In this document: positions 53,380 to 63,985 of the stretch, piece by piece | Numbering within the stretch: the stretch's first letter is position 1 | Layout: each line of letters opens with the position of its first letter | NCBI GenBank assembly: GCA_948144175.1 | Contig: CANXME010002053.1 | Span: 186,001 to 250,000, forward strand | Reading direction: 5' to 3' | Source of the DNA: Closterium sp. NIES-65 | Lineage: Eukaryota; Streptophyta; Zygnematophyceae; Desmidiales; Closteriaceae | DNA length: 64,000 nt | Translations under genes and position numbers: made by a program | Notes under the pieces: model-generated | Databases searched by the model: none | The model's input: only the letters and a program-made list of their open reading frames with translations | Told to the model about the DNA's origin: nothing

Positions 53380-54170
53380 GCCACCCTTCCGGCCTCTCGC
53401 GCCGCCCTCTACGGCCCCTCGCGCCGCCCTTACGGCCCCTTAGGCCCCTCGCGCTGCCTTTACGGCCCCTTACGGCCCTCGCGCGGCCCCCTTTCGGCCC
53501 CTCGCGGCGCCCTTTCCGGCCCCTTACGGCCCCGTCGCCGCCCCGTTTAGGCCCCTTGCGGACCCTCTTCGGCCCCGTCTAGGCCCCTTGCGGACCCTCT
53601 GCGGCCCCGTCTAGGCCCCTTGCGGCCCCTCTGCGGCCCCTCTGCGACCCCATCGCCGCCACTTGCGGCCCCGTCGCCGCCACCTGCGGCCCCGTAGCCG
53701 TCAGCTGCGGCCCCGTCGCCGCCACCTGCGGCCCCGTCGCCGCCACCTGCGGCCCCATCGCCCCCACCTGCGGCCCCGTCGCCGCCACCTGCGCCCCCGT
53801 CGCTGCCACATGCGGCCATGCAGCCGCCACCTGCGGCCCCGCCGCCATCTGCGGCCCCGTCGCCGCCACCTGCGGCCTCGTCGCCGCCACCTGCGGCCCG
53901 GTCGCCGTCACCTGCGGCCCCGTCGCCCTCCCCTAGCAGCCACGTCGCCGCCTCTACCGGCCCTGTCACCGCTCAGCCGCCGAGCAGCCCAGCAACCGAG
54001 CCGCCCACCAGCCGAGCCGCCCACCAGCCGAGCCGCCCAGCAGCCAAGCCGCCCACCTGCCGAGCAGCCGAGCCCCCCAGCAGCCGAGCCGCCCAGCAGC
54101 CGAGCCGCCCAGCAGCCGAGCCGCCCAGCAGCCGTGCCGCCCTGCCGCCGAGCCGCCGAGCCGCCCTACT
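53380..54170 (+). repeat. GC-rich minisatellites in the COP6 leader
   Basis: Successive arrays: CGGCCCCTTACGGCCC-type (53390-53640), a 21-bp repeat with core CCGTCGCCGCCACCTGCGG (53650-53930), and GAGCCGCCCAGCAGCC-type (54000-54160). They occupy most of the roughly 1-kb leader between primer site and gag. Confidence 0.85.
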
Positions 54171-54255
54171 GTCGAGCCTCTGCTGTTCCTACCGGTGCGC
54201 CCCGGCCCTCCTTCCTCGGACTGGTGAGCTCACTCCCTACTAGGCCACTGCAGTC

Positions 54256-55400
54256 ATGGCTACCCCCAGTGTTATTACATTTGACACTGAGGGCCGTGCT
54301 GTTGACTTTGAGGTCTGGGTCGATGACCTCCAGCTGTTCCTCCAGTGCGATAGGGCAGACGGCCTCTCTTTGTTCGACCTCACCTCTGGTGCCTCCCCTG
54401 CCCCGCCTGCTACTGCTGACAGTACTGTTCGCTCACAGTGGGCGACACGCGATGCTGCTGCCCGTCTTGCTGTGCGTCGCCACTTACCGACCACTGAGCG
54501 TGCACACTTTAGCCAGTACAAGAGTGCTCAGACCTTGTACGACGCTTTAGTTGCACGCTACTCTTCCCCTGCGACTGCTGCACTGAGCCGCCTCATGCTA
54601 CCGTACCTCTTCCCTGACCTTGCTGCCTTTCCCACAATCGCTGACCTCATTACGCACCTCCGCACTAGTGACACTCGTTACCGCGCTGCGCTTCCTGCTG
54701 AGTTCTGCGACAAGACCCCCCCCTCCCATGTACATCACCCTCTACTACATAGTCACCCAGCTCTCTGACTCTCTCCGCGTAGTCAGGGACCACTTCCTCT
54801 CAGTTTGCCCCACCACTCTCACCGTTGACCTCCTCGAGAAGGGCCTCCTAGCAGCAGAGAAGAGCATGGTCGCTGTAGGAGCTTCTCGTGGTGACCCTTG
54901 CACCCCCGTCTTTGAGGGGTGTTCCCCCTCCCCCCTCTTGCCCTCTGTTGCTTCTGTTGCTGCGGCCGACCTCGTTGGTTTCGAGTCAGTCGGCGCTGCA
55001 TCTGCCCCTAGCGGGAGACGCCGCACCGGCAAGGGCAAGGGGGGCAAGGGCGCTGGAAGGGCTGGCGGGGGCGGTGGAGGGGTGGTGGAGGCAGTGGAGG
55101 GGGTGGGGGTGGTGGTGGGAGTGGTGGCGGGGGTGGAGGCGGCGGCGGCAGCAGTGGAGGCGGAGGAGGTGGCGGTGGTGGCGGAGGGAGCGGAGGCGGC
55201 GGAGGTGGCGGAGGAGGCGGAGGTGAAGGAGGCGGCGGAGGCGGAGGAGGTGGCGGTGGTGGCGGAGGGAGCGGAGGCGGTGGAGGTGGCGGACGAGGCG
55301 GAGGTGAAGGAGGCGGCGGAGGCGGCGGCGGCGGCGGTGGTGGAGCGGGTCGCGACTCTGCGCAGAGGAGTGGGTCGGGTGGTGGTCCACGCCGGCAACA
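54256..55400 (+). pseudogene. COP6 gag, frameshifted at a C tract
   Basis: The ATG at 54256 begins MATPSVITFDTEGR. The conserved block (WVDDLQLFLQCD, HFSQYKSAQTLYDALVARYSS, SRLMLPYLFPDL) is intact up to the C run at about 54716-54723, where a length change moves MYITLYY and the rest into another frame. The Gly-rich tail follows in a third register (55060-55400). Confidence 0.85.
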
Positions 55401-55410
55401 GCGGAGTGGT

Positions 55411-57310
55411 GTGACCCTGTCCCCTCAGCAGCTTCGTGAATGGTACGCTGCGCGTCAGCGCGGTGGGGGTACTGGTCCCTGCACTTACGTCCTCCGCACC
55501 GGGGACCGAGCTGGTGAGCAGTGCGGGGGCTCGCACTCAACCCAGCGCAGCTTTGGTTGCCTGACGGACGCGTGGCGTCGCCAGTTTCTTGAGGCGTCAG
55601 AGATCCCTCGCTGGGGAGATCTGTCTAGGGCGGGGTTGCCATCTTTGATCTTGACTATGATGCTATCCTTGCTGCCATGTATTCTGTGACTACTAGTGTT
55701 GAGGGTGACTGTTACCTGTGTGTACCGCCTGACCCGGGCATTGAGGCAACTGCTCTAGGTGCTGGTGAGGCTGCTGCTCTAGGTGCTAGTGCGTCTGCTG
55801 CCCCAGGTGCTAGTGCGTCTGCTACCCCAGGTGCTGGTGAGTCTGCTCTCTCAGGTACCACGTCGGCTCAGGCCTTACACACCTTCACCCTTGACTCGGG
55901 TGCGTCCCGCTCTTTCTTTCGAGACCGCACCACGCTTACGCCTCTTAGTCGGCCGGTTGCAGTCTCCCTGGCAGACCCCTCTGGGGGTCCTGTCCTTGCT
56001 AGCTTCTCCACTGTCTTACCGTGCCCGGCAGCCCCCTCTGGCACCCTGTCAGGTCTCTACCTCCCCTCGTTCTCTACGAACCTGGTGAGTGGAGCGGACC
56101 TACAGGATAGAGGGGTTGACCACTTCACCCCTGCGAGTCAGCGGGTGACCCACTGCACGTGTGCTCGGATAGGCCGACACTTGGCCACGTTCACCCGTCG
56201 GCCAGGGTCGAGCCTGTACACCCTTACTACTGAGTCTCCTCCTACTGCTGAGTCTGGCCAAGTAGCTGCGTCGAATCAGGTGTTTGCTGCAGCGTCCAAG
56301 TCTGGTCTTGAGTCTGCTCCCTGCTTGTGTCGTCTACTGTCCCACCAGACTCTCCTCTGGCACCACCGCCTTGGTCACTCCTCCCTGCCTTGTCTCTAGT
56401 CTCCCTCGGTCTCTCCCTCCCCTACCTCTGGGGCCTGGCCCTACCTGCATCCTTTGCGTCGAGGGGCGACAGCGCGCCGCCCCTCACTCCTCCGTGTTTC
56501 CTCCGACAGAGGCTCCACTGCAGACCCTCCACATGGACGTGTGGGGCCGCGCCCGCGTCCGTGGGCAGGGGCACGAGCGTTACTTCTAGCTAGTGGTTGA
56601 CGACTACTCGCGTTACACCACAGTCTTCCCCTTGCGCAGCAAGGGTGATGTCACTGAGGTGTTGATCGACTGGATCCGCGCAGCTCGTCTCCAGCTCAGG
56701 GAGAGTTTCGGCTCGGACTTTCCTATTCTGCGTCTGCACTCGGACAGAGGCGAGGAGTTTTCCTCTGCCCGTCTAGGAGCCTTCTGTTGTGCACAGGGCA
56801 TCCGCCAGACCTTCACCCTTCCGGCCTCTCCACAGCAAAATGGGATTGCTGAGCGCCGCATTGGCATGGTCATGGACGTCGCTCGTACGTCCATGATGCA
56901 TGCAGCTGCCCCCCATTTTCTGTGGCCGTTTGCGGTTCAGTATGCCGCGCATCAGCTCAACCTTCAGCCCCAGGTCTCCTTGCCAGAGACCTCCGGGGGT
57001 GCTGCTGGGGCTTCTGGAGTTGGTCCTGCTGGAGCTGCTGGCGGTGTTGATGCTACAGGAGCTCGAGTTGCTGGGGGTGTTGGCGCTAGTGATTCTGCTG
57101 GCGCTGGTGCGTCTAGGGGTGCTGGCGTTGGTCCTGCTGGAGCTGCTGGCGGTGCTGGTGCTACTGGAGCTGAAGCTGCTGGGGGTGTTGGTGCTGGTGG
57201 TTCTGCTGGCGCTGGTGCGTCTGAGGGTGCTGGAGCTGGCGCTGTTAGAGCTGGAGGTGCTGCTGGCACTGGTGATGCCGCTAGGGGTACTGGTGCTGTC
57301 CCTGCTGGTT
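55411..57310 (+). pseudogene. COP6 protease and integrase remnant with Gly/Ala repeat expansion
   Basis: LSPQQLREWYAARQR (55411) is followed by a one-base shift near 55636. The protease is FTLDSGASRSFFRD (near 55888). A stop ends the HHCC region near 56397 and a TAG lies at 56587. The integrase core reads VVDDYSRYTTVF, LHSDRGEEFSS and PQQNGIAERRIG. After LPETS (about 56990) the integrase C-terminus and linker are replaced by about 300 bp of GGTGCTGGAGCTGCTGG-type repeats. Confidence 0.85.
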
Positions 57311-57950
57311 CTGGTGGCGCTGCGCGGCCGAGGCCGTACTTCGTTCCGCTCCTGGAGCAGGTTCTTGGTCTCTCGCCCTCTACTAGTTCTGCTCGTCCCT
57401 TGGAGTGTCCTCAGCTTGTCCAGTCGCAGTCTGAGTTACAGCCCGACTCCCCCCTACCTGCTCCTTCTCTCTACACTGGTCCTACTAGAGGTCTTGCTGA
57501 GCGTCGTGAGCCTGCGTCTTGTCCTGCGTCGCATGTTCGTGCTGCTCACGCTAGTGGTCGTACTGCGCGTCTGCGTCCTCCTGCGGTCCGAGGCACACAC
57601 CAGATGGCGCTGCGTCCTTCCACTGCTCCTCTGCGTGTCCCGTTGCCGTCTCCTCTAGAGTCCTCTCTTCCTACTCTTGCTGACCCGAGTCTGACTCTCT
57701 TCGTGCTGCCAGTCCTTCTATCACGCGTCTCCTGGCTACTGTTGTCACTGACCCTTCCTTTGAGTCCACTGCTGCGTTTGCCCTAGTTACTGAGCTTGTC
57801 GACTTTGCTGCTCGCTGTCGTCTAGACTACGCTGCTAGTCTAGTTGCTGGGTCTGAGTCTGTCTGTCCTCCGTCCGTCGGGGGTGAGTGTGCTCTTAGCA
57901 CGGACGTCCTTGAGGACAGGCAGGAGGAGTTCCAGTGCTTTGCTGCTGCT

Positions 57951-59520
57951 TTGCCCCATCTCGTGTCCACGCTGATTGCCCCTGAGAAAGACTCGGATGC
58001 ACCAGACATCCCCACTCCTCGATCATACGCTGAGGCGATCGAGGGTCCCTGCTCCTCTCAGTGGCAGTCAGCCATGGACGCAGAGATGGCTTCCTGGAAG
58101 TCCACAGGCACCTACGTCGACGAGGTTCCCCCACCTGGGGCGAACATCGTCAGTGGCATGTGGATTTTCAGGGTGAAGCAGCCGCCAGGTTCTCCGCCTG
58201 TCTTCAAGGCGCGTTACATGGCTCGTGGCTTCAGTCAGCGGCAGGGAGTTGACTACTTTCATACCTTCTCTCCCACCCCGAAGATGACCACTCTTCGGGT
58301 GCTGCTGCACATAGCCGCTCAGCGCGACTACGAGCTTCACTCTCTTGACTTCAGCACAGCTTTCCTGCAGGGCAGCCTGCACGAGGAGATCTGGCTGCGC
58401 CGCCCACTTGGCTTTACTGGGTCGTTTCCTCCTGCTACCCAGTGGAGCCTCAGGCGGCCAGTCTACGGTCTCCGCCAGGCGCCCCGTGAGTGGCACGACA
58501 CACTGAGGACTACACTTGCGGCTCTTGGGTTTGCTCCTTCTACAGTCGACCCGTCGCTGTTTCTGCGCACTGACACCTCTTTGCCGCCGTTCTATATCCT
58601 CGTGTACGTAGACGACTTGGTCTTTGCCTCTGCTGACACTGCTGGACTCGCCCACGTGAAGTCCGAGCTGCAGAAGAGACACACGTGCACAGACCTGGGT
58701 GAACTGCGCAGCTACCTTGGCTTGCAGATCACCCGGGACAGAGCACGCCGCACCATTACCCTGACTCAGTCACACATGGTGCAGCAGGTCCTTCAGCGCT
58801 TTGTCTTCACGTACTCCTTGCCTCAGGCCACTCCTCTGTCTACTCGCCACTCGCTCTCAGCTCTTCCTTCGGATGAGTTCGTAGAGCCGAGTGGCCCGTA
58901 CCCAGTGCTTGTTGGCTGCCTCATGTACCTGATGACCTGCACACGACCTGACCTTGCATACCCTCTTAGCATCTTGGCACGCTATGTTGCTCCTGGGAGA
59001 CACCGACCAGAGCACATGGCTGCAGCGAAGAGGGTGTTGCGCTACGTGTGCAGTACGTCAGGCATGGGGCTAGTGCTTGGAGAGCGACGTCGAGTGGTCT
59101 TCACAGGTCACGCAGACGCTTCTTGGGTTGACGACTAGGCTCTGCAGCGGTCGTCACAGGGTTACACCTTCAGCCTTGGCTCCGGCTCTGTTTCGTGGCG
59201 GTCTACTCGCTCGTCTTCTGTTCTCAGCTCTAGCTGTGAGGCTGAGATCTACGCAGGGGCCATGGCTGCACAGGAGTTACGCTGGCTCACCTACCTGCTG
59301 ACTGACCTAGGAGAGCCGCCTCGTTCTCCTCCAGTTCTGTACGTAGACAACAAGGCCATGCTGGCCTTGTGTCGGGAGCACAAACTGGAGCACAGACTGG
59401 TCAGCTCCGCCTCACCTACGTGGCCTCTGAGGCCAAGACTGCTGATATCCTCACCAAGGCCCTTCCGCCTTTTGATAATCAGCGCTTCTGTACTATGCTA
59501 GGTCTTGTGCCTACTTGGCC
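57951..59520 (+). pseudogene. COP6 reverse transcriptase and RNase H
   Basis: Reverse transcriptase is nearly intact (MWIFRVKQPPGSPPVFKARY; YVDDLVFASAD near 58605; YLGLQITRDRARRTITLTQ), ending at TAG 59136. RNase H follows (SSSCEAEIYAGAMAAQELRW; VDNKAMLALCREHKLEHR), but about 20 codons around TKHIALRYFLAREL are missing at 59397, with a frame change before QLRLTYVASEA. Confidence 0.87.
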
Positions 59521-59738
59521 TCACTTGCTCACTTCTTGACCTTGTTTGTACTGTCCTCTTTCTATACCTGCACTTGGTTGTTTACCTTTATATATATCAT
59601 CTTGCATGTGAACTGGCCTTCTGGCCTTGCTCTTGTGCTCGGACTGTGTGGTGATGTTGTGATCCACCCTGAGCTTGCTTTGCTTTGCTTGACTGGTCTT
59701 GTGACCCCTTGTTCTCCCCCACTTTGCCTATGGGGGTG

Positions 59739-59864
59739 TGTCAAGCATATATGCTATAGTCTGTGTAGGCTGTAGTGGGGCAGTTCATATGGGGTACAAC
59801 ACTTTAGGGTTTGCTACTTGTACTCCTCTTTCTGCTCAATGCATTCATTCCTCGTTTCTTATCA
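59739..59864 (+). repeat. COP6 3' LTR (126 bp)
   Basis: It begins TGTCAAGCATAT after the polypurine tract TATGGGGGTG and ends TCTTATCA. The telo-box TTAGGGTTT lies at 59804-59812. Confidence 0.9.
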
Positions 59865-60745
59865 CAAGTGAGGAGGAGAGTACTGTGGACGGAGAGAAGA
59901 TGGGAGGCAACGACTGAAGCTGCAAAGGCACGAGCACAGGAGCGGCTGACTCAGTGGCTACCGAAGCAAGGGCGACGGACTACTGGAGTGACTGGCTCCG
60001 CGATTTAGACGAGCGGCAGGAGCAACGGACCCACTGGCGACTGGTGCAATAGGCTCATTGGCTACCTAAGCAAGGGCGACGGACTACACGCGCTGCAGGC
60101 GACACGACAGCTACCTCCACACAACCTCCTCCAACTGACCCACACCCTTGACACACACCCCCTGCTGAACCCCTAACTCCACTACCACGTCACCCCCTTA
60201 GCACCACTCCTTCGGCTCCCACACACCCACCCCCCTGAGCGGCAGTTGCAGCAGCGGGAGACGGAGGAGGAGGAGGAGCAAGGGACGCCGCACACAACCG
60301 GTACCCCCACAACCGTCCCCCCCACACTCTCCACCCCCAAACCCTAAAGCGAGTGGCACAGGGTAGGAGCGCGGGGGACAGCGAGTTGGACGGCGCGCGG
60401 CCCCCAGGGCGCCACCATGGGGCAGCGAGGGGCCGCGCACGGCTCCCCACGGCGCCGCGACGTGAAGGGCGGGGGCCGCGCGTGCTCCCCAAGGCGCCGC
60501 AACGAGCAGGGCGGGGGCCGCGCGCAGGTCTCCAAGGTAGGAAACCGCTGCGCGCCCCAGGGCGCACGGCGGGCAGAAAACCGCCGCGCGCCCCGAGCGC
60601 ACGGCGGTCAGAAATCCCGAAAAAAAAACACGGCAAACGGCGGCAGGAAGAAGGATTCGCATGCCACGGGGCGTGCAACAGACAGAGTAGCAGCGGAAGT
60701 AGTTAGGTGGGCCCACAGGCCAGGAGCGTAGATGCTCTGATAGCA
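59865..60745 (-). other. COP5 GC-rich interior, no coding capacity recognised
   Basis: Pro/Arg/Ala-rich open frames exist on both strands (for example 60190-60678) but none resembles Gag or Pol. Repeats of the CGCCGCGCGCCCC type fill 60360-60610. A CCTCCTCCTCC/CTGCTGCAACTGCCGCT block on the minus strand parallels one in TRIM1. Confidence 0.6.
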
Positions 60746-60921
60746 TGTGAGAATAGTAAGCAAAGCTAGGAGCCATAGCTAGGGTTTAGCTAGCTAGGCA
60801 AGAGAGAAATGAAGAAAGGAGGGGTTTCACTAGCAGCAGTTGGGATACATATAGCAAACCCTAATAGGGTTGTACTCGCTATAGAGCACCCCACTACAGG
60901 CTAGATAATAACATTCTGACA
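60746..60921 (-). repeat. COP5 5' LTR (176 bp)
   Basis: Same ends as the left copy. It carries an exact telo-box AAACCCTAA (plus strand 60856-60864) and the shared TAGTGGGG box on the minus strand. Confidence 0.9.
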
Positions 60922-60926
60922 ATAGT

Positions 60927-61194
60927 GAGGATTGCACTATGTGGGCAAAAGATACAAAGTATGAGCGAAGGCATGAGCGAATACTTATGTGCGAAAGCAT
61001 GCAACGGTTTCGCGATGCGTGCGATCTAGTGCTAGGCTGGCATTGAGGTTCGGGCTAGCCCCGAAGGTAGGCCGACTCGGCCGGGCTAGCGGTGCATGAT
61101 TTGGTGAAACAAATCGCGCGAAGTTGGTGAAGCTTCGTTAGCTGTAACGTGCGAACAACAGCTTCTGCTGTACGCGATGTTGATGGTCATTACA
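60927..61194 (-). repeat. GYP2 3' LTR, right part (left part 52795-52822)
   Basis: It matches the reverse of the GYP1 LTR (for example GCGAAGGCATGAGCGAA, GGTTCGGGCTAGCCC, GCGAACAACAGC) with many substitutions. The 28-bp left part is separated from it by COP5, with ATAGT duplicated at the break. Confidence 0.85.
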
Positions 61195-61219
61195 CTACCC
61201 CCCCCCCCCCCTTTAAGAA

Positions 61220-62072
61220 GCCCCCTCTACTACGCGAGTGCGTGTATATCGCGGAAACCCCGGCTCCTCGTGTACACTTGCAGGGCAGGGTGGTTTTTGA
61301 TGTTGGCTAGGGACACCCATCTATCTATAGTTGGCGTGCGGTCCTTCTAGCAAACGAAGAACTCGATCTTCCTGATGCCTGTGGGGTGTCACATTCGATG
61401 GCTCAAAATCTTATCGGGCTCGACGATCGGCTCCGATGCAGGGCGAGTCATGGATGGCGAGCGGTTGGCTCGTGGTTGGGATGTAAGGGCGAAGTAGGCT
61501 GACGTGAAACGATGGGCTGATGTACCAGTCTGTCGGCAACAGTATATGGGCGGTAACTGGGGTGTCCATGTGGCTGATATGGAACGGTCCACAGTATCGT
61601 GGTCGAAGTTTTGGTACGACGGACAGTCTTAAATTATGTGCGTCGAGCAGCACGTAGTCCCCTAACTGGTACGTGACTGGGCGGCGGTGGCAATCAGCAT
61701 TTCTCTTGGCGAGGATGTTTGCCTTTTTATTCGTTTTTGCGGCTCTGGTGCGGGCAGCTTGCAGAATCTTGGCAAATTGCTGTGTGCGTGGCGTCAGGTT
61801 ATCCGGACTCGGCATCGTGGGCACTGTTGGATTTTGCCCTTAGTTCATGTAGAATGGGTACTGCTGCGACGTTGCTGACATGGCGTCGTTGTACGCGAAC
61901 TCGATCAACGGTAGCTGCAACTCCCATGTTGTCGGATCGTTGCACGTGGCACGAATCAGTTGCTCCATGGTCTGGTTCGTCTGCTCCGTTTGATCGTCGG
62001 TCTCCAGGTGGTACGACGAGTTGAACTGAAGCGTGGTCCCGAACTGATCCCAAAGTTTCTTTCAGAAGTTGC
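61220..62072 (-). pseudogene. GYP2 pol 3' remnant: integrase end and chromodomain
   Basis: Minus-strand frames match the GYP1 Pol C-terminus: AKRNADCHRRPVTYQLGDYVLLD, LRPRYCGPFHISHM, LLPTDWYISPSFHVSLLRPY and SEPIVEPDKILSH. Frame changes near 61410 and 61810 and stops in the chromodomain part (61220-61400) make it non-coding. Only the part after the integrase core is inside the window. Confidence 0.85.
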
Positions 62073-62195
62073 TGTCAGAACTATGCTCTAAGCTGTAGTG
62101 GGGCACTCCTTATGGGGTACAACCCAATTACGTTTTGCATATACAAACTCTGTACTGCTGTTGTTCCAGTCATTCCTTTTTTTCACATTCTGACA
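62073..62195 (+). repeat. COP7 5' LTR (123 bp)
   Basis: It carries the shared core: CTGTAGTGGGGCAC, TATGGGGTACAACCC and TTACGTTTTG (a one-base variant of the telo-box). Confidence 0.85.
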
Positions 62196-62209
62196 TGGTT
62201 TCAGAGCAG
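62196..62209 (+). other. COP7 primer binding site
   Basis: TGGTTTCAGAGCAG directly follows the LTR; one base differs from the usual initiator-Met tRNA site. Confidence 0.85.
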
Positions 62210-62289
62210 GTTCCCTAGTGGGAACGTTTTTTTTAGGGCCCACCACGACTTTTTTTTCCTGCCCTGCCCGAAGCGCGCCTCGCGCCTGC

Positions 62290-62790
62290 CTCACGTGCGC
62301 CGTCGCGCGCCCTGTCCTACTGTGGCCCGTCGTGGCCCTGCCCTAACGGCCCGTCGCGGCCCTGCCCTAATGGCCCGACGCGGCCCTGACCTAGCCGCCC
62401 GTCGCGGCCCTCCCCTGTCGCCGCCCATCGCAGCCTGACCTAGCCGCCCGTCGCGGCCTGACCTCGCCGCCCGTAGCGGCCCTGCCGAGCCGTCACTCAT
62501 CGCAGCCCTACCCTCAGCCGCTTGTCGCGGCCCTGCTCTACCGCCGCCCCGTTGCGGCCCTGCCCTGCAGCCGCCTGGTCGCGGCCCTGCCCTGCTGCCA
62601 CGTCGCGGCCCTGCCCTGCTGCCGCCACGTTGCGGCTCTGCTCTCCCGCCGCCTCGTCGCGGCCCTGCCCTACTGCCGTCCAGTCGCGGCCCTGCTCTAC
62701 CGCCGCCTCGTCGCAGCCTTGCCCTACAGCCGCCCCGTTACGGCCCTGCCCCAAACCACCAGTCGCGGCCCTGCCCTGCACCCGACCCTG
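62290..62790 (+). repeat. GC-rich repeats in the COP7 leader
   Basis: Repeats with core GTCGCGGCCCTGCCCT recur about every 20-40 bases between primer site and gag, parallel to the leader arrays of COP1, COP3 and COP6 but of different sequence. Confidence 0.8.
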
Positions 62791-62938
62791 GTAAGCGCCC
62801 GCCCTGCTAAGCACGCTGCTGCGCCCGCCTAACTGCCGCGCCGCACCGCCCAGCCGAGCCGCGCCACCCTGCCGAGCCGCGCCGCCCTACCAAACCGTGC
62901 CGCCCTGCCCTACTGCTACTGCTGCTGCTACTGCCACC

Positions 62939-63985
62939 ATGGCTGGCCCTACTGTTCTTACCTTCGATGCTGAGGGTCGTGCGGTCGATTTTGACGTTTG
63001 GGTAGATGACCTGCAGCTCTATCTTCAGTGCGACTCTAGGGACGGAATCTCACCTTTTTATCACACGTCCGACGCCTCTGTTGCACCTGCTACTGATGCT
63101 GATAGTACAGTTCGCTCGCTCTGGACTACTCGTGAGGCTGCTGCTCGCCTTGCTGTTCGTACTCACCTGCCGTCTGCTGAGCACGCGCACTTTGGCCAAT
63201 ACAAGATTGCGAAGTCTTTGTATGATGCTGTAGTCGCGTGCTACTCCTCCCCTGCCACTGCCGCCCTCAGCCGCCTCATGCTGCCGTACTTGTTCCCTGA
63301 CCTAGCCGCTTTTGCCACAATCGCTGACCTCATCACTCACCTCCGCACTAGTGACACCCGCTACCGCGCTGCACTTCCCCCCGAGTTTCGCGCCCAGAAC
63401 CCCCCCCCCCCCCCAATGTATATCACCCTCTTCTACCTAGTCACTCGTCTCCCTGACTCTCTTCGCTCAGTCAGGGACCGCTTTCTCTCCCTTTGCCCCA
63501 CCGAGCTCACCGTCGACCTGCTCGAGGAGCGCCTCACTGCAGTTGAGACTAGCATAGTCGCTATAGGAGCTTCTCGCAGCGACCCTCGCGCCCCTTTCTT
63601 TGAGAGGTGTTCCCCCATTCCCCTTTTGCCCTCTGTTGCTTTTGCTGCTGCTGTTGACCTTGTTGGCACCAAGGAGGTCGGGGCTGCGTCTGCTCCTAGT
63701 GAGAGGCGCCGCAGCGGCAGGGGCAAGGGGGGCAAGGGTGGTAGAGGGGACGACGGGGGTGGCGGTAGTGGTGGTGGAGGAGGCGGAGGGGGTGGGGGTA
63801 GAGGTGGGGGTGGTGGCGGGAGTGGGGGAATTGGTGCCGGCGGTGGAGGTGGGGGCGGCAGCAGTAGTGGCGGTGGGGGTGGCGGCGGCGGTGGTGCTGG
63901 TCGGGGTGGAGCCGTGCAGCGTGGAGGCTTTGGCGGTAACCAGCGACAGCAACAGCCGCCTTCCTATGAGGCCCCGTCACCATAG
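62939..63985 (+). CDS. COP7 Gag protein
   Basis: ATG 62939 lies in an excellent context (GCCACCATGG). 348 codons. It has the complete copia Gag block (WVDDLQLYLQCD, HFGQYKIAKSLYDAVV, SRLMLPYLFPDL, MYITLFYLVTRLPDSL, CSPIPLLPS) and stays in frame through a long C tract (about 63397-63412). A Gly-rich tail without zinc knuckle ends in GGNQRQQQPPSYEAPSP. A TAG follows, and then QLREW, the start of the protease-side spacer, in the same frame. The gene therefore ends exactly where Gag-Pol would continue. Confidence 0.88.
   Translation: MAGPTVLTFDAEGRAVDFDVWVDDLQLYLQCDSRDGISPFYHTSDASVAPATDADSTVRSLWTTREAAARLAVRTHLPSAEHAHFGQYKIAKSLYDAVVACYSSPATAALSRLMLPYLFPDLAAFATIADLITHLRTSDTRYRAALPPEFRAQNPPPPPMYITLFYLVTRLPDSLRSVRDRFLSLCPTELTVDLLEERLTAVETSIVAIGASRSDPRAPFFERCSPIPLLPSVAFAAAVDLVGTKEVGAASAPSERRRSGRGKGGKGGRGDDGGGGSGGGGGGGGGGRGGGGGGSGGIGAGGGGGGGSSSGGGGGGGGGAGRGGAVQRGGFGGNQRQQQPPSYEAPSP

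Larger units (their letters stand above)
53098..59864 (+). mobile_element. COP6, Ty1/copia retrotransposon inside COP5, defective
   Basis: Two 126-bp LTRs (53098-53223 and 59739-59864). The left copy starts TCTCACGC where the right has TGTCAAGC, so its terminal TG is mutated. CTAGT (53093-53097) and CAAGT (59865-59869) are the likely target duplication with one change. All copia domains are represented but several frame changes and stops are present, and part of integrase and RNase H is deleted. Confidence 0.9.
52823..60921 (-). mobile_element. COP5, non-autonomous LTR element in the GYP2 LTR, split by COP6
   Basis: LTRs are 176 bp at each end (52823-52998 and 60746-60921); target duplication ATAGT lies at 52818-52822 and 60922-60926. 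On the minus strand the primer site is TGCTATCAGAGC (60734-60745) and the polypurine tract TATGGGGGTG adjoins the left LTR. Without COP6 the interior is only about 980 bp (52999-53097 and 59865-60745) and encodes no Gag or Pol. It has GC-rich leader sequence resembling TRIM1 and the same primer-site variant, so the two belong to related non-autonomous lineages. Confidence 0.9.

Noticed and set aside
54986-55540. Long His/Arg-rich antisense open frame in COP6
   Set aside because: Reverse of the Gly-rich gag tail (GGC/GGT repeats); no protein features.
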